DNA of 64,000 bases from Bartonella sp. DB5-6 (GCF_000278115.1 NZ_JH725114.1:127409-191408); one strand, 5' to 3'. Shown: positions 30,511-41,366, numbered from the stretch's first letter. A program made the numbers and translations. The notes: generated by a model not told the origin, from the letters alone.

Positions 30511-31557
30511 TTAGCGTTTCTCCTTTTTAATTTTGCCAATATTACGCAACGCCGCTACTTCACGAAACCACTGCTTGAATGGTCGTGCCGGACTTCCTCC
30601 CCATTTTTCTCCATCCGGAATATCATTCATAACACCACTACCAGCAGCAATCTGAACACATTTACCTATTACGATATGATCGGCTACCCCGACGCTCCCT
30701 CCTAGTTGAGACATATCACCTATGGATGTACTCCCAGCAATTCCACATTGAGCAGCAATAAGACAATAGCGACCGATCTTCACATTGTGAGCAATCTGTA
30801 CCAAATTATCAATTTTGCTCCCTTCACCAATAATAGTGTCTTCAAATGTTCCACGATCAATAGTTGTATTTGCACCAATTTCCACACTATCTTCGATGAT
30901 AACACGGCCAAGCTGTGGGATTTTTTCAATTCCAGAAACACTTCCAACATAACCAAAACCATCTTGCCCAATGCAAACGCCAGGATAAAGCTGAACTCTA
31001 TCACCTATTAAAGAATACTGAACTGTTACCTTAGGGGCAATATAGCAGTCACGCCCAATACGGCAATTTTCTCCAATAACAGCCGTGGATGAAATAAGAG
31101 TCCCTGCACCAATCTCAACATTTCGACCAATAACAGCTCCCGCCTCAATACATACATCATGTGCAAACTTAGCACTTGGATGAATATGCGCATGCGGTGA
31201 AATTTCTCTCTGTCCAAACCAAGGCATTGGCTTGACAGAATCAGGAAATAAGATGCGCCCAATCTGGGCAAAATCACGCTGCGGTGTAGATGTCACCAAA
31301 ATTGCCATGGATTCAGGAACTTTAAAAACGATTTCATTCGTACAAAAAACAGCAACAGCAGAACTTCCTAAGAGAGCATCAGAAAATTTTCGATGTTCCA
31401 CAAACACAAGAGAACCTTCCACAGCACCCTCAAGCGAAGAAAGAGTATTTATAACTGTGTTAGAAAACTCTGGATTAAGAAGCTTTGCACCTGTTAACTC
31501 TGCAACATTAGCAACCGTCAATCGCCGGGACGGCGTAAAAAAAAATGTATCCGCCAT
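30511..31557 (-). CDS. lpxD: UDP-3-O-(3-hydroxyacyl)glucosamine N-acyltransferase
   Basis: Third step of lipid A synthesis. 348 residues from the ATG at 31557 (the frame reaches a TTG one codon further out). N-terminal uridine-binding domain (about 1-100), then hexapeptide-repeat beta helix with [24 protein letters not shown] carrying the catalytic histidine, and a short C-terminal helix. Its stop overlaps the fabZ Shine-Dalgarno region. Downstream of bamA, as in other Proteobacteria. Confidence 0.95.
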   Translation of the reverse strand: MADTFFFTPSRRLTVANVAELTGAKLLNPEFSNTVINTLSSLEGAVEGSLVFVEHRKFSDALLGSSAVAVFCTNEIVFKVPESMAILVTSTPQRDFAQIGRILFPDSVKPMPWFGQREISPHAHIHPSAKFAHDVCIEAGAVIGRNVEIGAGTLISSTAVIGENCRIGRDCYIAPKVTVQYSLIGDRVQLYPGVCIGQDGFGYVGSVSGIEKIPQLGRVIIEDSVEIGANTTIDRGTFEDTIIGEGSKIDNLVQIAHNVKIGRYCLIAAQCGIAGSTSIGDMSQLGGSVGVADHIVIGKCVQIAAGSGVMNDIPDGEKWGGSPARPFKQWFREVAALRNIGKIKKEKR

Positions 31558-31622
31558 CAAAACACTTTCTCTCCCAGCTAGCTCATTATCTTCAAAGCTT
31601 TTCCTTCTAAAGAAAATTCAAA

Positions 31623-34019
31623 TCAGAACTTCGTAGAAATACCAAAGTTCAATTTCTGTACACGATCACCTGACTGCTTTTTTATTGGCCAAGCATAATC
31701 AAAGCGCAGCGGTCCAAATGGAGAATCCCACATCAAACTCACACCTGCAGACGAACGCCATGCGCTTTTGGTATTTATAACCGGCGCTTCACCCTGAAAA
31801 ACAGGTTTATAATTATTGCCATAAAGCGTTGCAATATCTGCAAATAAAGCACCGCGCAATCCTAGCCCTTCAGGCACAACAGGTATAGGAAACTGTACTT
31901 CAGCTGTCGCATTCATATAAGTTGTCCCCCCTAAGAAATAAGCTTCACCTTTATTGGAAACTTGGAGCGGGCCTATTCCGTTGTATTTGAACCCTCGGAT
32001 CATATCAGAATTCGCTTTAAACATATCGAAAATACGAACACCGTTTCGGCCTATTTCGTGAATATATCCTCCCCCAAAGGAAAATAAACCAACAAAATCC
32101 ATCTGCTCAGAAAGCGTCTTGTACATCATCGCTTTACCAGTTGTCTTTAAGAACTTTGCACTCCCTCCAAGACCTGCATACTCCTGAAGAACACGCACGT
32201 ACCACCCATTATGTGGGTTTTTCATATCGTCGATAGTATTATAGGTCAAACCATAACTAATGGATGAACGCTTCCAAGGGCTATGCTTTGCTGCTTGAAC
32301 AATTGCTCCAGAATACTTCCCATATAATTCTCTTATGTCAGCCTCTTTACTTAAATCATATTTCTTACCAAAATCATATTCTTCCTGTACATAAGAATAA
32401 GCCAAATTAGCAGATAATTGATCATTAATAGGCATCGCAAATCGAAGAGATCCACCTGTCTGTCGGACATCATATGCTTTATCAGCACGGTAAGTACTGC
32501 GGAAAATATCAACACCTGCAGATAAGCGATAACCTAAAAAATAAGGGTCAACAAACGACAAATTGTAATTACGGGATTTTTCTTGCCCAGCACCTAATCC
32601 CAAACGAACATACTGACCACGTCCTCCAAGATTACGTTCGGTAACAGACACCTCAAGCGACATACCAGGGCTTGTACCACCCGTTGTATATCCTCCAGAC
32701 AAAGAAAGATCCCCTGTCGAAGCTTCAACGACATCTATAACCAAGGTAACCTGATCAGACTGATCTGTAGGAACCATTGAAATATTAACGGCCTTGAAAA
32801 AACCCAAATTTTCTAGACGACGCTTTGCCCTTTGCACTAAGGTTTGATTGTAAGCATCCCCTTCATTTAAATCAAGCTCACGGCGAATAACATAATCACG
32901 CGTCTTTTCATTACCGCGTATTTCAATGCGCTGAATATAAGCTCGCGGACCTTGTTCAATATTATACAAAATTGAAATTGTATGATTTGCCAAATCACGA
33001 TTTCCTCGTGGTTCAACTTTAGCAAAAGCATATCCGGAATCAGCAACCTTATTATTGATAATCTCAACAGATTGTTCAATACTTTCTGCGTTGTAAATGT
33101 CACCTGATCGAGTTTTAAGAAGCCCTTTTACAGATTTTACATCAATTCCGTCAATATCGCTTTCAACTTGAATATCACTAATTTTATAGCGCACGCCTTC
33201 ATCAAGAACAAAATAAACGTTATATGCGTTACTCCTTTCATCAAAAATTGCCTTAGAGGAAACAACACGAAAATCTGCATAACCACGATTATAATAAAAG
33301 CGACGTAGAGCGTCTTCATCGGCAGCCAACCGCTCTTCACTATAAATATCCCCGCCCAACAACAATGAGAATACTCCTGAAGGCTTTGTTGAAATCACAT
33401 CACGCAGACGGCGACTTCCAAAAGTATGATTACCCTTAAAAATAATATCATTAATCTTTGTCTTCCGCCCTTCAATAACATTGAAGACCACATTTACTCG
33501 TCCTTTTCCTAAGTTAATAGTCTGAACTGTAACAGCAACATTATTACGCCCAACCGTTTTATAAGCTTCACGAATCGTATTAATATCCTTTGAAAGCTTA
33601 GCAGAATTGAAAGGCTCATTCGGCTTCAAAGAAATAAACCGTTTAAGATCAGGGTCCTTAAAAGATTTATTTCCCTGAAACAATACCTGATTGACTACCT
33701 CATACTCTTTGACGAACACAACTAACTTATTGCTAACCTGATTTATTTTAACATCATAAAACAAACCCAATCCGAAAAGACGCTTCACTGCAGCATCGAC
33801 ATCGCCACTGGAAAAACTCTGTCCAGCTTTAATGCCCATATTGTCGCGCACTATCTGAGCACTTACAAACTTATTCCCACGAACCTCAATAGAATGGACC
33901 ACAGATGCTTGCACTTCTCCAACCATCGCAATTGACATAAAGGCTGTTGTTGGAGCAACTACTCCCATACCTAACACCAACACAGATGCTACATTTAAAA
34001 ACTTCGAATTTGTAGTCAT
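31623..34019 (-). CDS. bamA: Outer membrane protein assembly factor BamA
   Basis: Central component of the machine that inserts beta-barrel proteins into the outer membrane. 798 residues: signal peptide 1-38 (cleavage near VQA), five POTRA domains (the first begins VVHSIEVRGNKFVSAQIV; later ones start KINDIIFKGNHTF and YIQRIEIRGNEKT), then a 16-stranded barrel from about 430 with the RGF-type loop motif MIRGFKYNGIGP and the conserved ending in phenylalanine (LNFGISTKF). Complete, in its standard place between rseP and lpxD. Confidence 0.96.
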   Translation of the reverse strand: MTTNSKFLNVASVLVLGMGVVAPTTAFMSIAMVGEVQASVVHSIEVRGNKFVSAQIVRDNMGIKAGQSFSSGDVDAAVKRLFGLGLFYDVKINQVSNKLVVFVKEYEVVNQVLFQGNKSFKDPDLKRFISLKPNEPFNSAKLSKDINTIREAYKTVGRNNVAVTVQTINLGKGRVNVVFNVIEGRKTKINDIIFKGNHTFGSRRLRDVISTKPSGVFSLLLGGDIYSEERLAADEDALRRFYYNRGYADFRVVSSKAIFDERSNAYNVYFVLDEGVRYKISDIQVESDIDGIDVKSVKGLLKTRSGDIYNAESIEQSVEIINNKVADSGYAFAKVEPRGNRDLANHTISILYNIEQGPRAYIQRIEIRGNEKTRDYVIRRELDLNEGDAYNQTLVQRAKRRLENLGFFKAVNISMVPTDQSDQVTLVIDVVEASTGDLSLSGGYTTGGTSPGMSLEVSVTERNLGGRGQYVRLGLGAGQEKSRNYNLSFVDPYFLGYRLSAGVDIFRSTYRADKAYDVRQTGGSLRFAMPINDQLSANLAYSYVQEEYDFGKKYDLSKEADIRELYGKYSGAIVQAAKHSPWKRSSISYGLTYNTIDDMKNPHNGWYVRVLQEYAGLGGSAKFLKTTGKAMMYKTLSEQMDFVGLFSFGGGYIHEIGRNGVRIFDMFKANSDMIRGFKYNGIGPLQVSNKGEAYFLGGTTYMNATAEVQFPIPVVPEGLGLRGALFADIATLYGNNYKPVFQGEAPVINTKSAWRSSAGVSLMWDSPFGPLRFDYAWPIKKQSGDRVQKLNFGISTKF

Positions 34020-34219
34020 TGGCTTCTTTTACCTTATCTTATTCCTTGGACATGATGCCTCAAAAGCTAACTGCCATAACAACCCTTATAGTGAGACTTT
34101 CCATTCCTTAATTACTTATTACAACACACAACGCCACAACATTTTGTGGACATGGTAAACAACCTTTAATTTATTCTTCCCATTATTACCCAATTTATAA
34201 AATGTTTTCCATAATTTAA

Positions 34220-35368
34220 TTAGCTAAACCAACAAAAATAATCATTAAAGAACGCAAAAATCATAAATAGGAGAACAATGAAAAAGCCTAAGCGAAAAAC
34301 AATTTCCCGAATTTTAGCAGATATTGGTCTCTTAGTAAGAACCTCAATGAGGTGAAATAATAAATGCCCACCGTCAAGCGGTGGAATCGGAAAAAGGTTA
34401 ATAAGCCCAATACTTATGGAAAGAAAAGCTGCAAAATTCAACAAAGATATAAAACCTGTTTCACTCACTTTCCAAGCAATTTTAACGGTCTTAGAAGGTC
34501 CACTTAGCCGGCAATAATCTTCTTTCCCTCCTATTAAACGACTCATAAAAAGAATTGTTTGGGTGACAATAAACATAGTACGTTCTGACGCTTTTCTTAC
34601 AGCTCCGCCAAAACCGTAGCGAATATGTTTTACATAAGTTGGATTTAAACGCGTAGGATTATCTGGATCAACAGGGACACCAACACCTATCACTCCACTC
34701 TGAACCAAATTCCCAAAACCATCATCTCTCTCAATCACTTTTGGTGTAATGACCGTCGTAAATACCCGCCCCATGCGTTCTATTTTAAATTCTATAGGAT
34801 TTCTACCATGAAAAGTCACATAGCTCATCAAATCTTCAAAACTTTCAACCTGACGACCATCCATTTCAACAAAACGATCACCTAATGCTAAACCAGACTG
34901 AATAGCGGGGGCATCTTTTACCAAAGAACCAACAACAGGTTCAATAGCTACACGACCATAAACAAAGAAAAAAAATGTTAAAATAACAACAGTGAAAAGG
35001 GCATTGAATAAAGGACCAGCGAAAACAGTTGCTGCTTTTTTCCAAGCATGCGCATTAGCAAATGAACCATCAACTATCGGAAATGATTGAGACGATGGGA
35101 CATCAGCTTCTCCTTCATCCCCAATAAACTTTACATACCCTCCCAAAGGAATAAGCGCTAAACGCCACTGTGTGCCATGCTTATCTGTGTAATCAACTAT
35201 TTGTGGCCCGAACCCAAGAGAAAAAACCGATGCCTTAATACCACACCATCGCCCAATGAGATAATGCCCAGCTTCGTGCACAAAAATGATAATCATAACA
35301 ACGAAAAGAACGCCAAAACTTCTCAAAAGAAAGTGACCTATAACAATTATATGATCCCAAAAATCCAA
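34220..35368 (-). CDS. rseP: Membrane site-2 zinc metalloprotease RseP
   Basis: Intramembrane protease of the S2P family that cleaves anti-sigma factors and leftover signal peptides. 382 residues. Zinc motif HEAGH at 31-35 in the first membrane segment, a PDZ domain (about 130-220, GDRFVEMDGRQVESFEDLM), and the second catalytic motif NLFPIPPLDGGHLLF in a late segment. The start is a TTG at 35368, supported by GGGAG eight bases upstream; no ATG fits. It follows cdsA with a 15-bp gap. Confidence 0.93.
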   Translation of the reverse strand: MDFWDHIIVIGHFLLRSFGVLFVVMIIIFVHEAGHYLIGRWCGIKASVFSLGFGPQIVDYTDKHGTQWRLALIPLGGYVKFIGDEGEADVPSSQSFPIVDGSFANAHAWKKAATVFAGPLFNALFTVVILTFFFFVYGRVAIEPVVGSLVKDAPAIQSGLALGDRFVEMDGRQVESFEDLMSYVTFHGRNPIEFKIERMGRVFTTVITPKVIERDDGFGNLVQSGVIGVGVPVDPDNPTRLNPTYVKHIRYGFGGAVRKASERTMFIVTQTILFMSRLIGGKEDYCRLSGPSKTVKIAWKVSETGFISLLNFAAFLSISIGLINLFPIPPLDGGHLLFHLIEVLTKRPISAKIREIVFRLGFFIVLLFMIFAFFNDYFCWFS

Positions 35369-35383
35369 GATATCTTCTCCCTA

Positions 35384-36211
35384 CTAAACCATGCGAAAAA
35401 GATTAAAAGGTGTATCCATATCTGACATAAATGAACCAATTAAATAGAGGAGAAAAGCAGCTCCGACTAATCCATCCATACGATCCATAAACCCACCGTG
35501 TCCTGGCAATAAAGAACTAGAATCTTTAACAGAAAAATGCCTTTTTAGCCACGATTGCCCCAAATCACTCAATTGTGAGAAAATTGATAAAATAAGAGCA
35601 AGGAATAGCACAAAAGAACTGGTTAAATTTATGTTAAAAAATTGAAATGCAACCAATATGCCACCAGAAACTCCGACAAATGTACCACCAATCGCCCCTG
35701 CCCATGTTTTGTTAGGAGAAAATTTTGGTGCTAATTTAGGACCGCCAAACGCGCGTCCGCTAAAATACCCAGCAATATCTGTTCCCCACACTATAGTAAA
35801 TAAGAAGATAACAACTCCAAACCCTAGGGTTTCATTCCCCCGTAAAAAGGATAAAGCCGCAACTGGAAAAGATGTATATAAAAAACCAAAAAAAACCCAC
35901 CCACTCTTTTGTACAGGACCAATTGCCAACACTGTTGCCAAAACTATCAAAACACAAAAAACCAGTGAAGCAGATATATCTGATACTAAAAAAAAGCCAA
36001 AAACCAAATAAAAAATACTCGCTAATATTTTTTGTAAAACACACCACTTCTCTTTAGTGATACTAATCCATTCATAAAGAATAAAACCGCCAATAATCCA
36101 TACAAACAAAAAAAATAAAATTCCTCCAAACCATGTTAAACACAAAGCAATAATGCCAAAAACAAAAGCTGTCAGAATACGATAAACAAGATTAGACAAA
36201 ATAACATCCAA
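35384..36211 (-). CDS. cdsA: Phosphatidate cytidylyltransferase (CDP-diacylglycerol synthase)
   Basis: Makes CDP-diacylglycerol for phospholipid synthesis. 275 residues, about eight membrane segments. The family signature is complete near the C-terminus: SDLGQSWLKRHFSVKDSS, then LLPGHGGFMDRMDGLVGA. SPNKTWAGAIGGTFVG is the second conserved block. The start is a TTG at 36211; I see no Shine-Dalgarno and the frame is closed a few codons upstream, so the N-terminus is less certain. The DNA just upstream is the decayed uppS region, so loss of that gene may have changed its translation start or promoter. Confidence 0.9.
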   Translation of the reverse strand: MDVILSNLVYRILTAFVFGIIALCLTWFGGILFFLFVWIIGGFILYEWISITKEKWCVLQKILASIFYLVFGFFLVSDISASLVFCVLIVLATVLAIGPVQKSGWVFFGFLYTSFPVAALSFLRGNETLGFGVVIFLFTIVWGTDIAGYFSGRAFGGPKLAPKFSPNKTWAGAIGGTFVGVSGGILVAFQFFNINLTSSFVLFLALILSIFSQLSDLGQSWLKRHFSVKDSSSLLPGHGGFMDRMDGLVGAAFLLYLIGSFMSDMDTPFNLFRMV

Positions 36212-36429
36212 ACAATATAAATAGAAAATACAAGCTTAAAAATTGATACAAGCAAAGAACTTTCCCAAGCAGTATTTTTATATTCACACTTTTGCAAACT
36301 TTTCTTACAATTTAGCATCAATAATCCAGTATACCAAAATAACGTTTATAAGATCAATAATCAGTAAAAATGGCTTCAAAAGTCTATGTATCAAGATCAA
36401 TCCCAAAATATGTTTCCAATAATCTCAAC
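36212..36429. other. Remainder of the frr-cdsA gap, non-coding
   Basis: AT-rich, no open frame. The cdsA promoter or leader should lie here, since the gene upstream has decayed. By length this is where the end of uppS would fall, but I see no recognisable uppS residues. Confidence 0.4.
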
Positions 36430-36848
36430 CTTCAAAAGGAAAAAGCCGCTACTCACGACCTACGTGAATTATGAAATTCCAGATCTGATATTTGCTTCGT
36501 ATAAAAGCATTTTTTATTAAAATATCAGTCATCTAGAAACAAATTGGCAAAACAGCGATCGCTCGCTTCATCCCATCACATCTCTTATAATGGAAAGTAA
36601 GAGCAAGATTAAGGCATTATCCTTTGAGTCATATTTCCCCCCTCCTAAAATTTGCCATGGAATATTTGAATAATCCCCAATAATGAAAACACTTCCTCAT
36701 ACAACTTAACAAAATTCTTCTACTATCTTGTTAAATAGCTTACCCCAGCAGGAAGCCTTATCCAAGGCTCAGATAAAGATACTCTAAAAAACACTCACCA
36801 CTTCACATCGATGTTATTTTTATAGTATAGAATTGCAACGTAACGCAT
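36430..36848 (-). pseudogene. uppS: Decayed undecaprenyl diphosphate synthase (uppS) remnant
   Basis: In rhizobia uppS lies exactly between frr and cdsA. Here the gap has no intact frame, but the minus strand keeps uppS-like blocks in the right order. From an ATG at 36848: RYVAI (for RHVAI), then IDVKW-stop-VFFRVSLSEPWIR (for a GVKYLTLFSFSSENWxR type segment), then PAGVSYL (36732-36752), two stops, FVKLYEEVFSL and a final HG near 36650. In another frame at 36434-36469 lies IIHVGRE-stop-RLFPF, matching the IRTSGEQRLSNF motif position by position with mostly single-base changes. About 28 residues including the catalytic DGNGRW are missing. Homology is by eye; gene order supports it strongly. 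Confidence 0.7.
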
Positions 36849-36958
36849 CTTCCCCTGCTTCATATGCTACTATCAGTAGCACACATAACCTCCACCTTTT
36901 TTCCACAAACCTTATATGACAGACGTAATAATATTCTTTTACCAGTGTCAAAATCGCC

Positions 36959-37519
36959 TTAAACATGCATAATTTCAGATTCTTTCACAGCCAAAATCTT
37001 ATCAATATCAGCAATAGTCTCATCCGTGAGTTTTTGAATTTTCTCAGATAAGCCATGAGCTTCATCCTGACCAATTTCACCTTCTTTTTCTAATTTTTTT
37101 AAATTATCCATGCCATCTCGGCGCACATGGCGGGTAGCAACACGCGCTTGTTCTGCATATTGATGTGCAATCTTTACAAGCTCTTTACGGCGTTCTTCAT
37201 TTAATTCAGGTAAAGGAATACGTAAATTCATACCATCTGTGATAGGATTCAATCCAAGTCCAGAGTCACGAATAGCACGCTCTACAGCTCCTACCATCGT
37301 TTTATCCCACACAGAAACAGAAAGCATCCGTGGTTCAGGAACAGAAATATTTGCAACCTGATTTATATGCACAACAGAACCATAAGCCTCAACTGTTAAT
37401 GGCTCTAATAAACTGGTCGAAGCGCGTCCTGTTCGCAAACCACCTAATTCATGTTTAAAAGCGGAAATAGCACCATCCATGCGACGTTTCAGATCATCCA
37501 TAATCGATGTAATACTCAT
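36959..37519 (-). CDS. frr: Ribosome-recycling factor
   Basis: Splits the post-termination ribosome together with EF-G. 186 residues, standard length. Recognised by [21 protein letters not shown], the central [24 protein letters not shown] and the C-terminal helix. The ATG at 37519 has AAGGAG. Follows pyrH by 31 bp in the rpsB-tsf-pyrH-frr order. Confidence 0.96.
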   Translation of the reverse strand: MSITSIMDDLKRRMDGAISAFKHELGGLRTGRASTSLLEPLTVEAYGSVVHINQVANISVPEPRMLSVSVWDKTMVGAVERAIRDSGLGLNPITDGMNLRIPLPELNEERRKELVKIAHQYAEQARVATRHVRRDGMDNLKKLEKEGEIGQDEAHGLSEKIQKLTDETIADIDKILAVKESEIMHV

Positions 37520-37550
37520 ATCTGTGTCTCCTTCAATTACACCTTGAAGC

Positions 37551-38276
37551 TTATCCTTTTTCTGATACTATTGTAAACTGTCCTGTTCCATTTAATACCT
37601 TGGCTAAACCACCTTTTTCATGAATGGAATATACAATAATCGGTACATTGTTCTCGCGTGCTAAAGTAACTGCTGTTGTATCCATCACGGACAACCCCCA
37701 TTGCAAAATCTCCACATATGTTAATTGATTAAAACGCTTAGCTGTCGGGTCTACCTTTGGATCTGCAGAATAAATACCATCAACCTGTGTTCCTTTCAGC
37801 AGAACATCTGCACCAATTTCTGCTGCACGTAAAGTAGCAGCAGAATCAGTGGTAAAAAAAGGATTACCCGTACCACCAGCAAAAATAACGACTTTTCCCT
37901 GATTCATATAACCTATTGCTTTACGCTGCGAGAAGCTCTCACAAATTTGTGGCATAGCAATCGCAGATAATACCACCGTTTCGATCCCTAATTTTGTCAA
38001 CGATGTTCGCAACGCTAAAGAATTAATAGCAGTTGCAAGCATTCCCATATGATCACCTGTCACACGATCCCCACCATGTGAAGCAACAGCAACTCCACGA
38101 AAAATATTTCCCCCACCTATAACAATAGCGACTTCTACTCCCATCGCCCGCACTTCAGCAATATCAGCAGCGATACGATCTGCAACGGAAACATCAATTC
38201 CAAAGCTTTGCCCTCCCATAAGAGCCTCACCAGAAACCTTTAAAAGAATACGTTTGTACTGTAGCGCTAACGTCAT
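37551..38276 (-). CDS. pyrH: UMP kinase
   Basis: Phosphorylates UMP to UDP; hexameric bacterial amino-acid-kinase-fold enzyme. 241 residues from the ATG at 38276 (GGGAG seven bases upstream); the longer frame to 38363 is rejected. Conserved [38 protein letters not shown] and [13 protein letters not shown]. Confidence 0.96.
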   Translation of the reverse strand: MTLALQYKRILLKVSGEALMGGQSFGIDVSVADRIAADIAEVRAMGVEVAIVIGGGNIFRGVAVASHGGDRVTGDHMGMLATAINSLALRTSLTKLGIETVVLSAIAMPQICESFSQRKAIGYMNQGKVVIFAGGTGNPFFTTDSAATLRAAEIGADVLLKGTQVDGIYSADPKVDPTAKRFNQLTYVEILQWGLSVMDTTAVTLARENNVPIIVYSIHEKGGLAKVLNGTGQFTIVSEKG

Positions 38277-38433
38277 TGATAATCTCCCAAAAAGCACATT
38301 TGCTTTTTGCTTTCGACACACTAAGAGCACCACTTTATCGCGTGACGACCTCTTAATAATCATACTTTCTCATATCAGCGACTGTATAAATCAATGGTGT
38401 GATTCTAAATCACTGAAAATAATCTACAAATAG

Positions 38434-39357
38434 CTACCCTTTTGCAGCAGCCGCAACTTCTGCAGCGAAATCAGAATTCTCTTTTTCCACACCTTCTCCT
38501 AGCGCAAAACGAATAAAACCTGTGATTTTTGCCGGCGCACCAATAGATTTCTCGGCATCCTTTAAAGCCGCTTCAACAGTCATATCAGGATTCATAACAA
38601 AAGCCTGAGAAAGCAAAACAACTTCTTCGAAGTACTTACGCATACGCCCTTCCACCATTTTTTCAATGATATTTTCAGGCTTGCCAGACTGACGTGCCTG
38701 ATCTGAAAAAATCGCCTTTTCACGCTCAACAGCACTGGCATCAACATCTTGCGCTGTCAGTGCTAACGGATTAGTTGCAGCAATATGCATAGCAACCTGC
38801 CGACCAAAAGCTGTTGCCGCTTCTTTATCCCCTGTCGTTTCAATAGCAACCAAAACACCAAGTTTTCCAAGATTATCGGCCACACTATTGTGTATATAAC
38901 TGGCAACTACACCATTCTCAACGGAGAGTTTGGCAGAACGCCGAAATTCCATATTCTCACCAATGGTACCAATCGCATCTTTAATTGTAGCCTCTACAGT
39001 CTTTTCAGAATTAGGGTAGAGAGACGCCGAAACAGCATCAACACACCCTTGGGTTCCCAAAGCAGCTGTTGCCACTTTCCGCACAATGTCTTGAAATACA
39101 TCATTGCGCGCTACAAAATCTGTTTCTGAATTAATTTCAACCAAAACTGCGCTTGAATCCTTTGATGCAATTCCTATTAATCCCTCAGCCGCAGTACGAC
39201 CGGCTTTTTTATCTGCTTTGGCTATCCCTTTTTTACGAAGCCAATCAACAGCAGCCTCCATATCACCACTGGTCTCTACCAGCGCTGCCTTACAATCCAT
39301 CATACCAGCACCTGATAATTCCCGAAGTTCTTTTACTTGTGCAGCAGTAATACTCAT
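38434..39357 (-). CDS. tsf: Translation elongation factor Ts
   Basis: Exchanges GDP for GTP on EF-Tu. 307 residues. N-terminal module [21 protein letters not shown], then the core with SETDFVARN and [18 protein letters not shown] precedes the ATG at 39357. Downstream of rpsB, with a hairpin between them. Confidence 0.97.
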   Translation of the reverse strand: MSITAAQVKELRELSGAGMMDCKAALVETSGDMEAAVDWLRKKGIAKADKKAGRTAAEGLIGIASKDSSAVLVEINSETDFVARNDVFQDIVRKVATAALGTQGCVDAVSASLYPNSEKTVEATIKDAIGTIGENMEFRRSAKLSVENGVVASYIHNSVADNLGKLGVLVAIETTGDKEAATAFGRQVAMHIAATNPLALTAQDVDASAVEREKAIFSDQARQSGKPENIIEKMVEGRMRKYFEEVVLLSQAFVMNPDMTVEAALKDAEKSIGAPAKITGFIRFALGEGVEKENSDFAAEVAAAAKG

Positions 39358-39442
39358 ATTTGCCTCTTTATTCTGTAACAGTGAAAGCGTGCAAAAAGAA
39401 AAACTCGTGCACGCCTATAATCTATTCTTTAAAAAATTAAGC

Positions 39443-39462
39443 AGCCTAATAGGCGCTTTTTA
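39443..39462 (-). terminator. Hairpin between rpsB and tsf
   Basis: On the minus strand an imperfect stem AGCGCCTA/TAGGCTGCT is followed by TTAATTTTTT, just after the rpsB stop. It could partly terminate or set the ratio of rpsB to tsf. Confidence 0.5.
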
Positions 39463-39465
39463 ACA

Positions 39466-40239
39466 TTACTCAGAAACTGGAACCGCATTTTCCAAAACAG
39501 GTTCTACAGGTGCTTCAACTTGAGCTCCTAAATCAACGCCCATTGCACCTTGTTGGCGAGCAATACCATCAAGAGCTGCACGAGCAAAAAGATCACAATA
39601 AAGAGAAATTGCACGTGACGCATCGTCATTACCCGGAATCGGATGCGTAACGTTATCAGGATCGCAGTTTGTATCAATAATAGCAATAACCGGAATACCC
39701 AAACGTTTCGCTTCTTGAAGTGCAATATTCTCTTTATTTGTATCAATAATAAATATAAGATCTGGAACAGATCCCATATCCTTAATGCCACCAAGCGCAC
39801 GATTAAGTTTTTCACGATCGCGTTCAAGATTTAAACGCTCTTTTTTAGTGAAACCTTGTGCTTCAGCAGCGAGAATTTTATCCAGCTTACGTAAGCGATG
39901 TATTGAATGAGAAATCGTTTTCCAGTTTGTGAGCATACCGCCAAGCCAACGCGCATTAACATAATATTGTGCAGAACGATTCGCTGCATCAGCAATAATA
40001 TCAGATGCCTGCCGCTTAGTACCAACAAAGAGAATGCGACCACCCCGTGCAACCGTATCTGAAACAAGTTTAAGGGCTTGATGCAAAAGAGGAACAGTTT
40101 GAGCCAAATCAATAATATGAATATTATTACGCTGACCGTAAATATAAGGAGTCATTTTGGGATTCCAGCGATGAGTCTGGTGTCCAAAGTGCACACCTGC
40201 TTCTAAAAGCTGGTGCATAGTAAAATCTGGTAGTGCCAT
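39466..40239 (-). CDS. rpsB: 30S ribosomal protein S2
   Basis: 257 residues. Begins [28 protein letters not shown], with the LIFVGTKRQ-like [13 protein letters not shown] and the [15 protein letters not shown] segment. A C-terminal acidic/proline tail (from about 228) is typical of alphaproteobacteria. AAGGA precedes the ATG at 40239. Confidence 0.97.
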   Translation of the reverse strand: MALPDFTMHQLLEAGVHFGHQTHRWNPKMTPYIYGQRNNIHIIDLAQTVPLLHQALKLVSDTVARGGRILFVGTKRQASDIIADAANRSAQYYVNARWLGGMLTNWKTISHSIHRLRKLDKILAAEAQGFTKKERLNLERDREKLNRALGGIKDMGSVPDLIFIIDTNKENIALQEAKRLGIPVIAIIDTNCDPDNVTHPIPGNDDASRAISLYCDLFARAALDGIARQQGAMGVDLGAQVEAPVEPVLENAVPVSE

Positions 40240-40253
40240 AATTTATCCTTTCC

Positions 40254-40285
40254 GGTTTAACCTCCGCGGAAAAAGCAGGTAAACC
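40254..40285 (-). promoter_or_regulatory. Hairpin in the rpsB leader
   Basis: GGTTTAACC (40254-40262) and GGTAAACC (40278-40285) pair with one bulge and enclose a CCGCGG palindrome, ending fourteen bases before the rpsB start. Position and shape fit an autoregulatory S2 leader. Inferred. Confidence 0.35.
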
Positions 40286-40397
40286 TACTACCGGCGGACA
40301 TTTGCTAGATTTTCCTTGCAAACACCCAAACTCCGCGTGTGGAATATCGCGAACATACTAATATTTGATTCTTTTTCAAGTTATTTTCTGCAATCAC

Positions 40398-41222
40398 TTA
40401 ATGTTTACATTGATTAAGATCTTTTCCAACTTCGAGAAATTCAAGACTACTCAATTTTGCACGCACTGAAAAAGTCCCTTTGTCTATATGAATATCACGC
40501 ATAACGCCGCTCTCGTATAAAAGAAAACTAGTACGATAGACTGGCAAACCATCTTTTTTTTCTACATCATCAAAATAAGAAATCGTAATGGGCCAATATT
40601 CCTCCTCATCCAATTTTTCTATTTTTTTCGTTTCAGAATCAGAGAAAGGAAGTTTCTTTTCCCCAATGACCACACTTTCTCTTTTGACTTTGTCGGCTTT
40701 ATCTGTTCCATCAAATACGGTAACGTGGTAGAAACGATGACCTGCTTTTGCATGGCGGATGATATTCTTCAGTTGCATAATCGGAAACTCGGCCATTGCA
40801 AGCTTGTATTCTTTTTCCTTTGGCTTCTTTAGTTTAACTATAATTCCATCTTGAATACGCTCAGCTACACCTTCAGAACGATGCGCAACCTCTTGTCCAA
40901 CTTGATCTGTAACACTAAAATGAAATGTACGGCTATCACCAGTTTCATAACTCGTCGTCTGTTGATCAGTTACACGCTCCAACATATCTCCAAGATGAAT
41001 ACGGCTGATAAAACGAAAACGTGTGGTATAGCCCTGACATACCGAACCAGTCAGTTCGTAGACCATTCTCCCTGACATCCCCGAAATTGTCATGTCATGA
41101 GAAACACTATCGAGCTGAAAATCATAAATTGCTCGATGAGGTGCAATAAAAATAGACTCTTCTGCTTTCGCAATACATAAAAAAGCAACATATAAACTTA
41201 TTATAAATAATAATCTGAACAT
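40398..41222 (-). CDS. eipB: EipB-type periplasmic cell-envelope protein (DUF1849)
   Basis: Exported protein related to Brucella EipB, a periplasmic beta-spiral protein needed for envelope integrity. 274 residues from the ATG at 41222. Signal peptide to about residue 20 (cleavage after AKA). The start of the domain is APHRAIYDFQLDS, followed by ISGMSGRMVYELTGSVCQGYTTRFRFI. The two cysteines expected to form the EipB disulfide are present: one in GSVCQGY (62 from this start) and one three residues from the end (DLNQCKH). Function is from the family, not tested here. Confidence 0.8.
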   Translation of the reverse strand: MFRLLFIISLYVAFLCIAKAEESIFIAPHRAIYDFQLDSVSHDMTISGMSGRMVYELTGSVCQGYTTRFRFISRIHLGDMLERVTDQQTTSYETGDSRTFHFSVTDQVGQEVAHRSEGVAERIQDGIIVKLKKPKEKEYKLAMAEFPIMQLKNIIRHAKAGHRFYHVTVFDGTDKADKVKRESVVIGEKKLPFSDSETKKIEKLDEEEYWPITISYFDDVEKKDGLPVYRTSFLLYESGVMRDIHIDKGTFSVRAKLSSLEFLEVGKDLNQCKH

Positions 41223-41366
41223 TCCCAACTTCCAATCCTATCCCCATTGCATAACATCATACAATAAGGCAAAAAAGGACTACCCCTCAATTAACCACAC
41301 ATTTCCTTAAATCAAAAAATAGTTTATGCAATTGATTTACTATAGAATAGCTATGGAGTTTAAATT

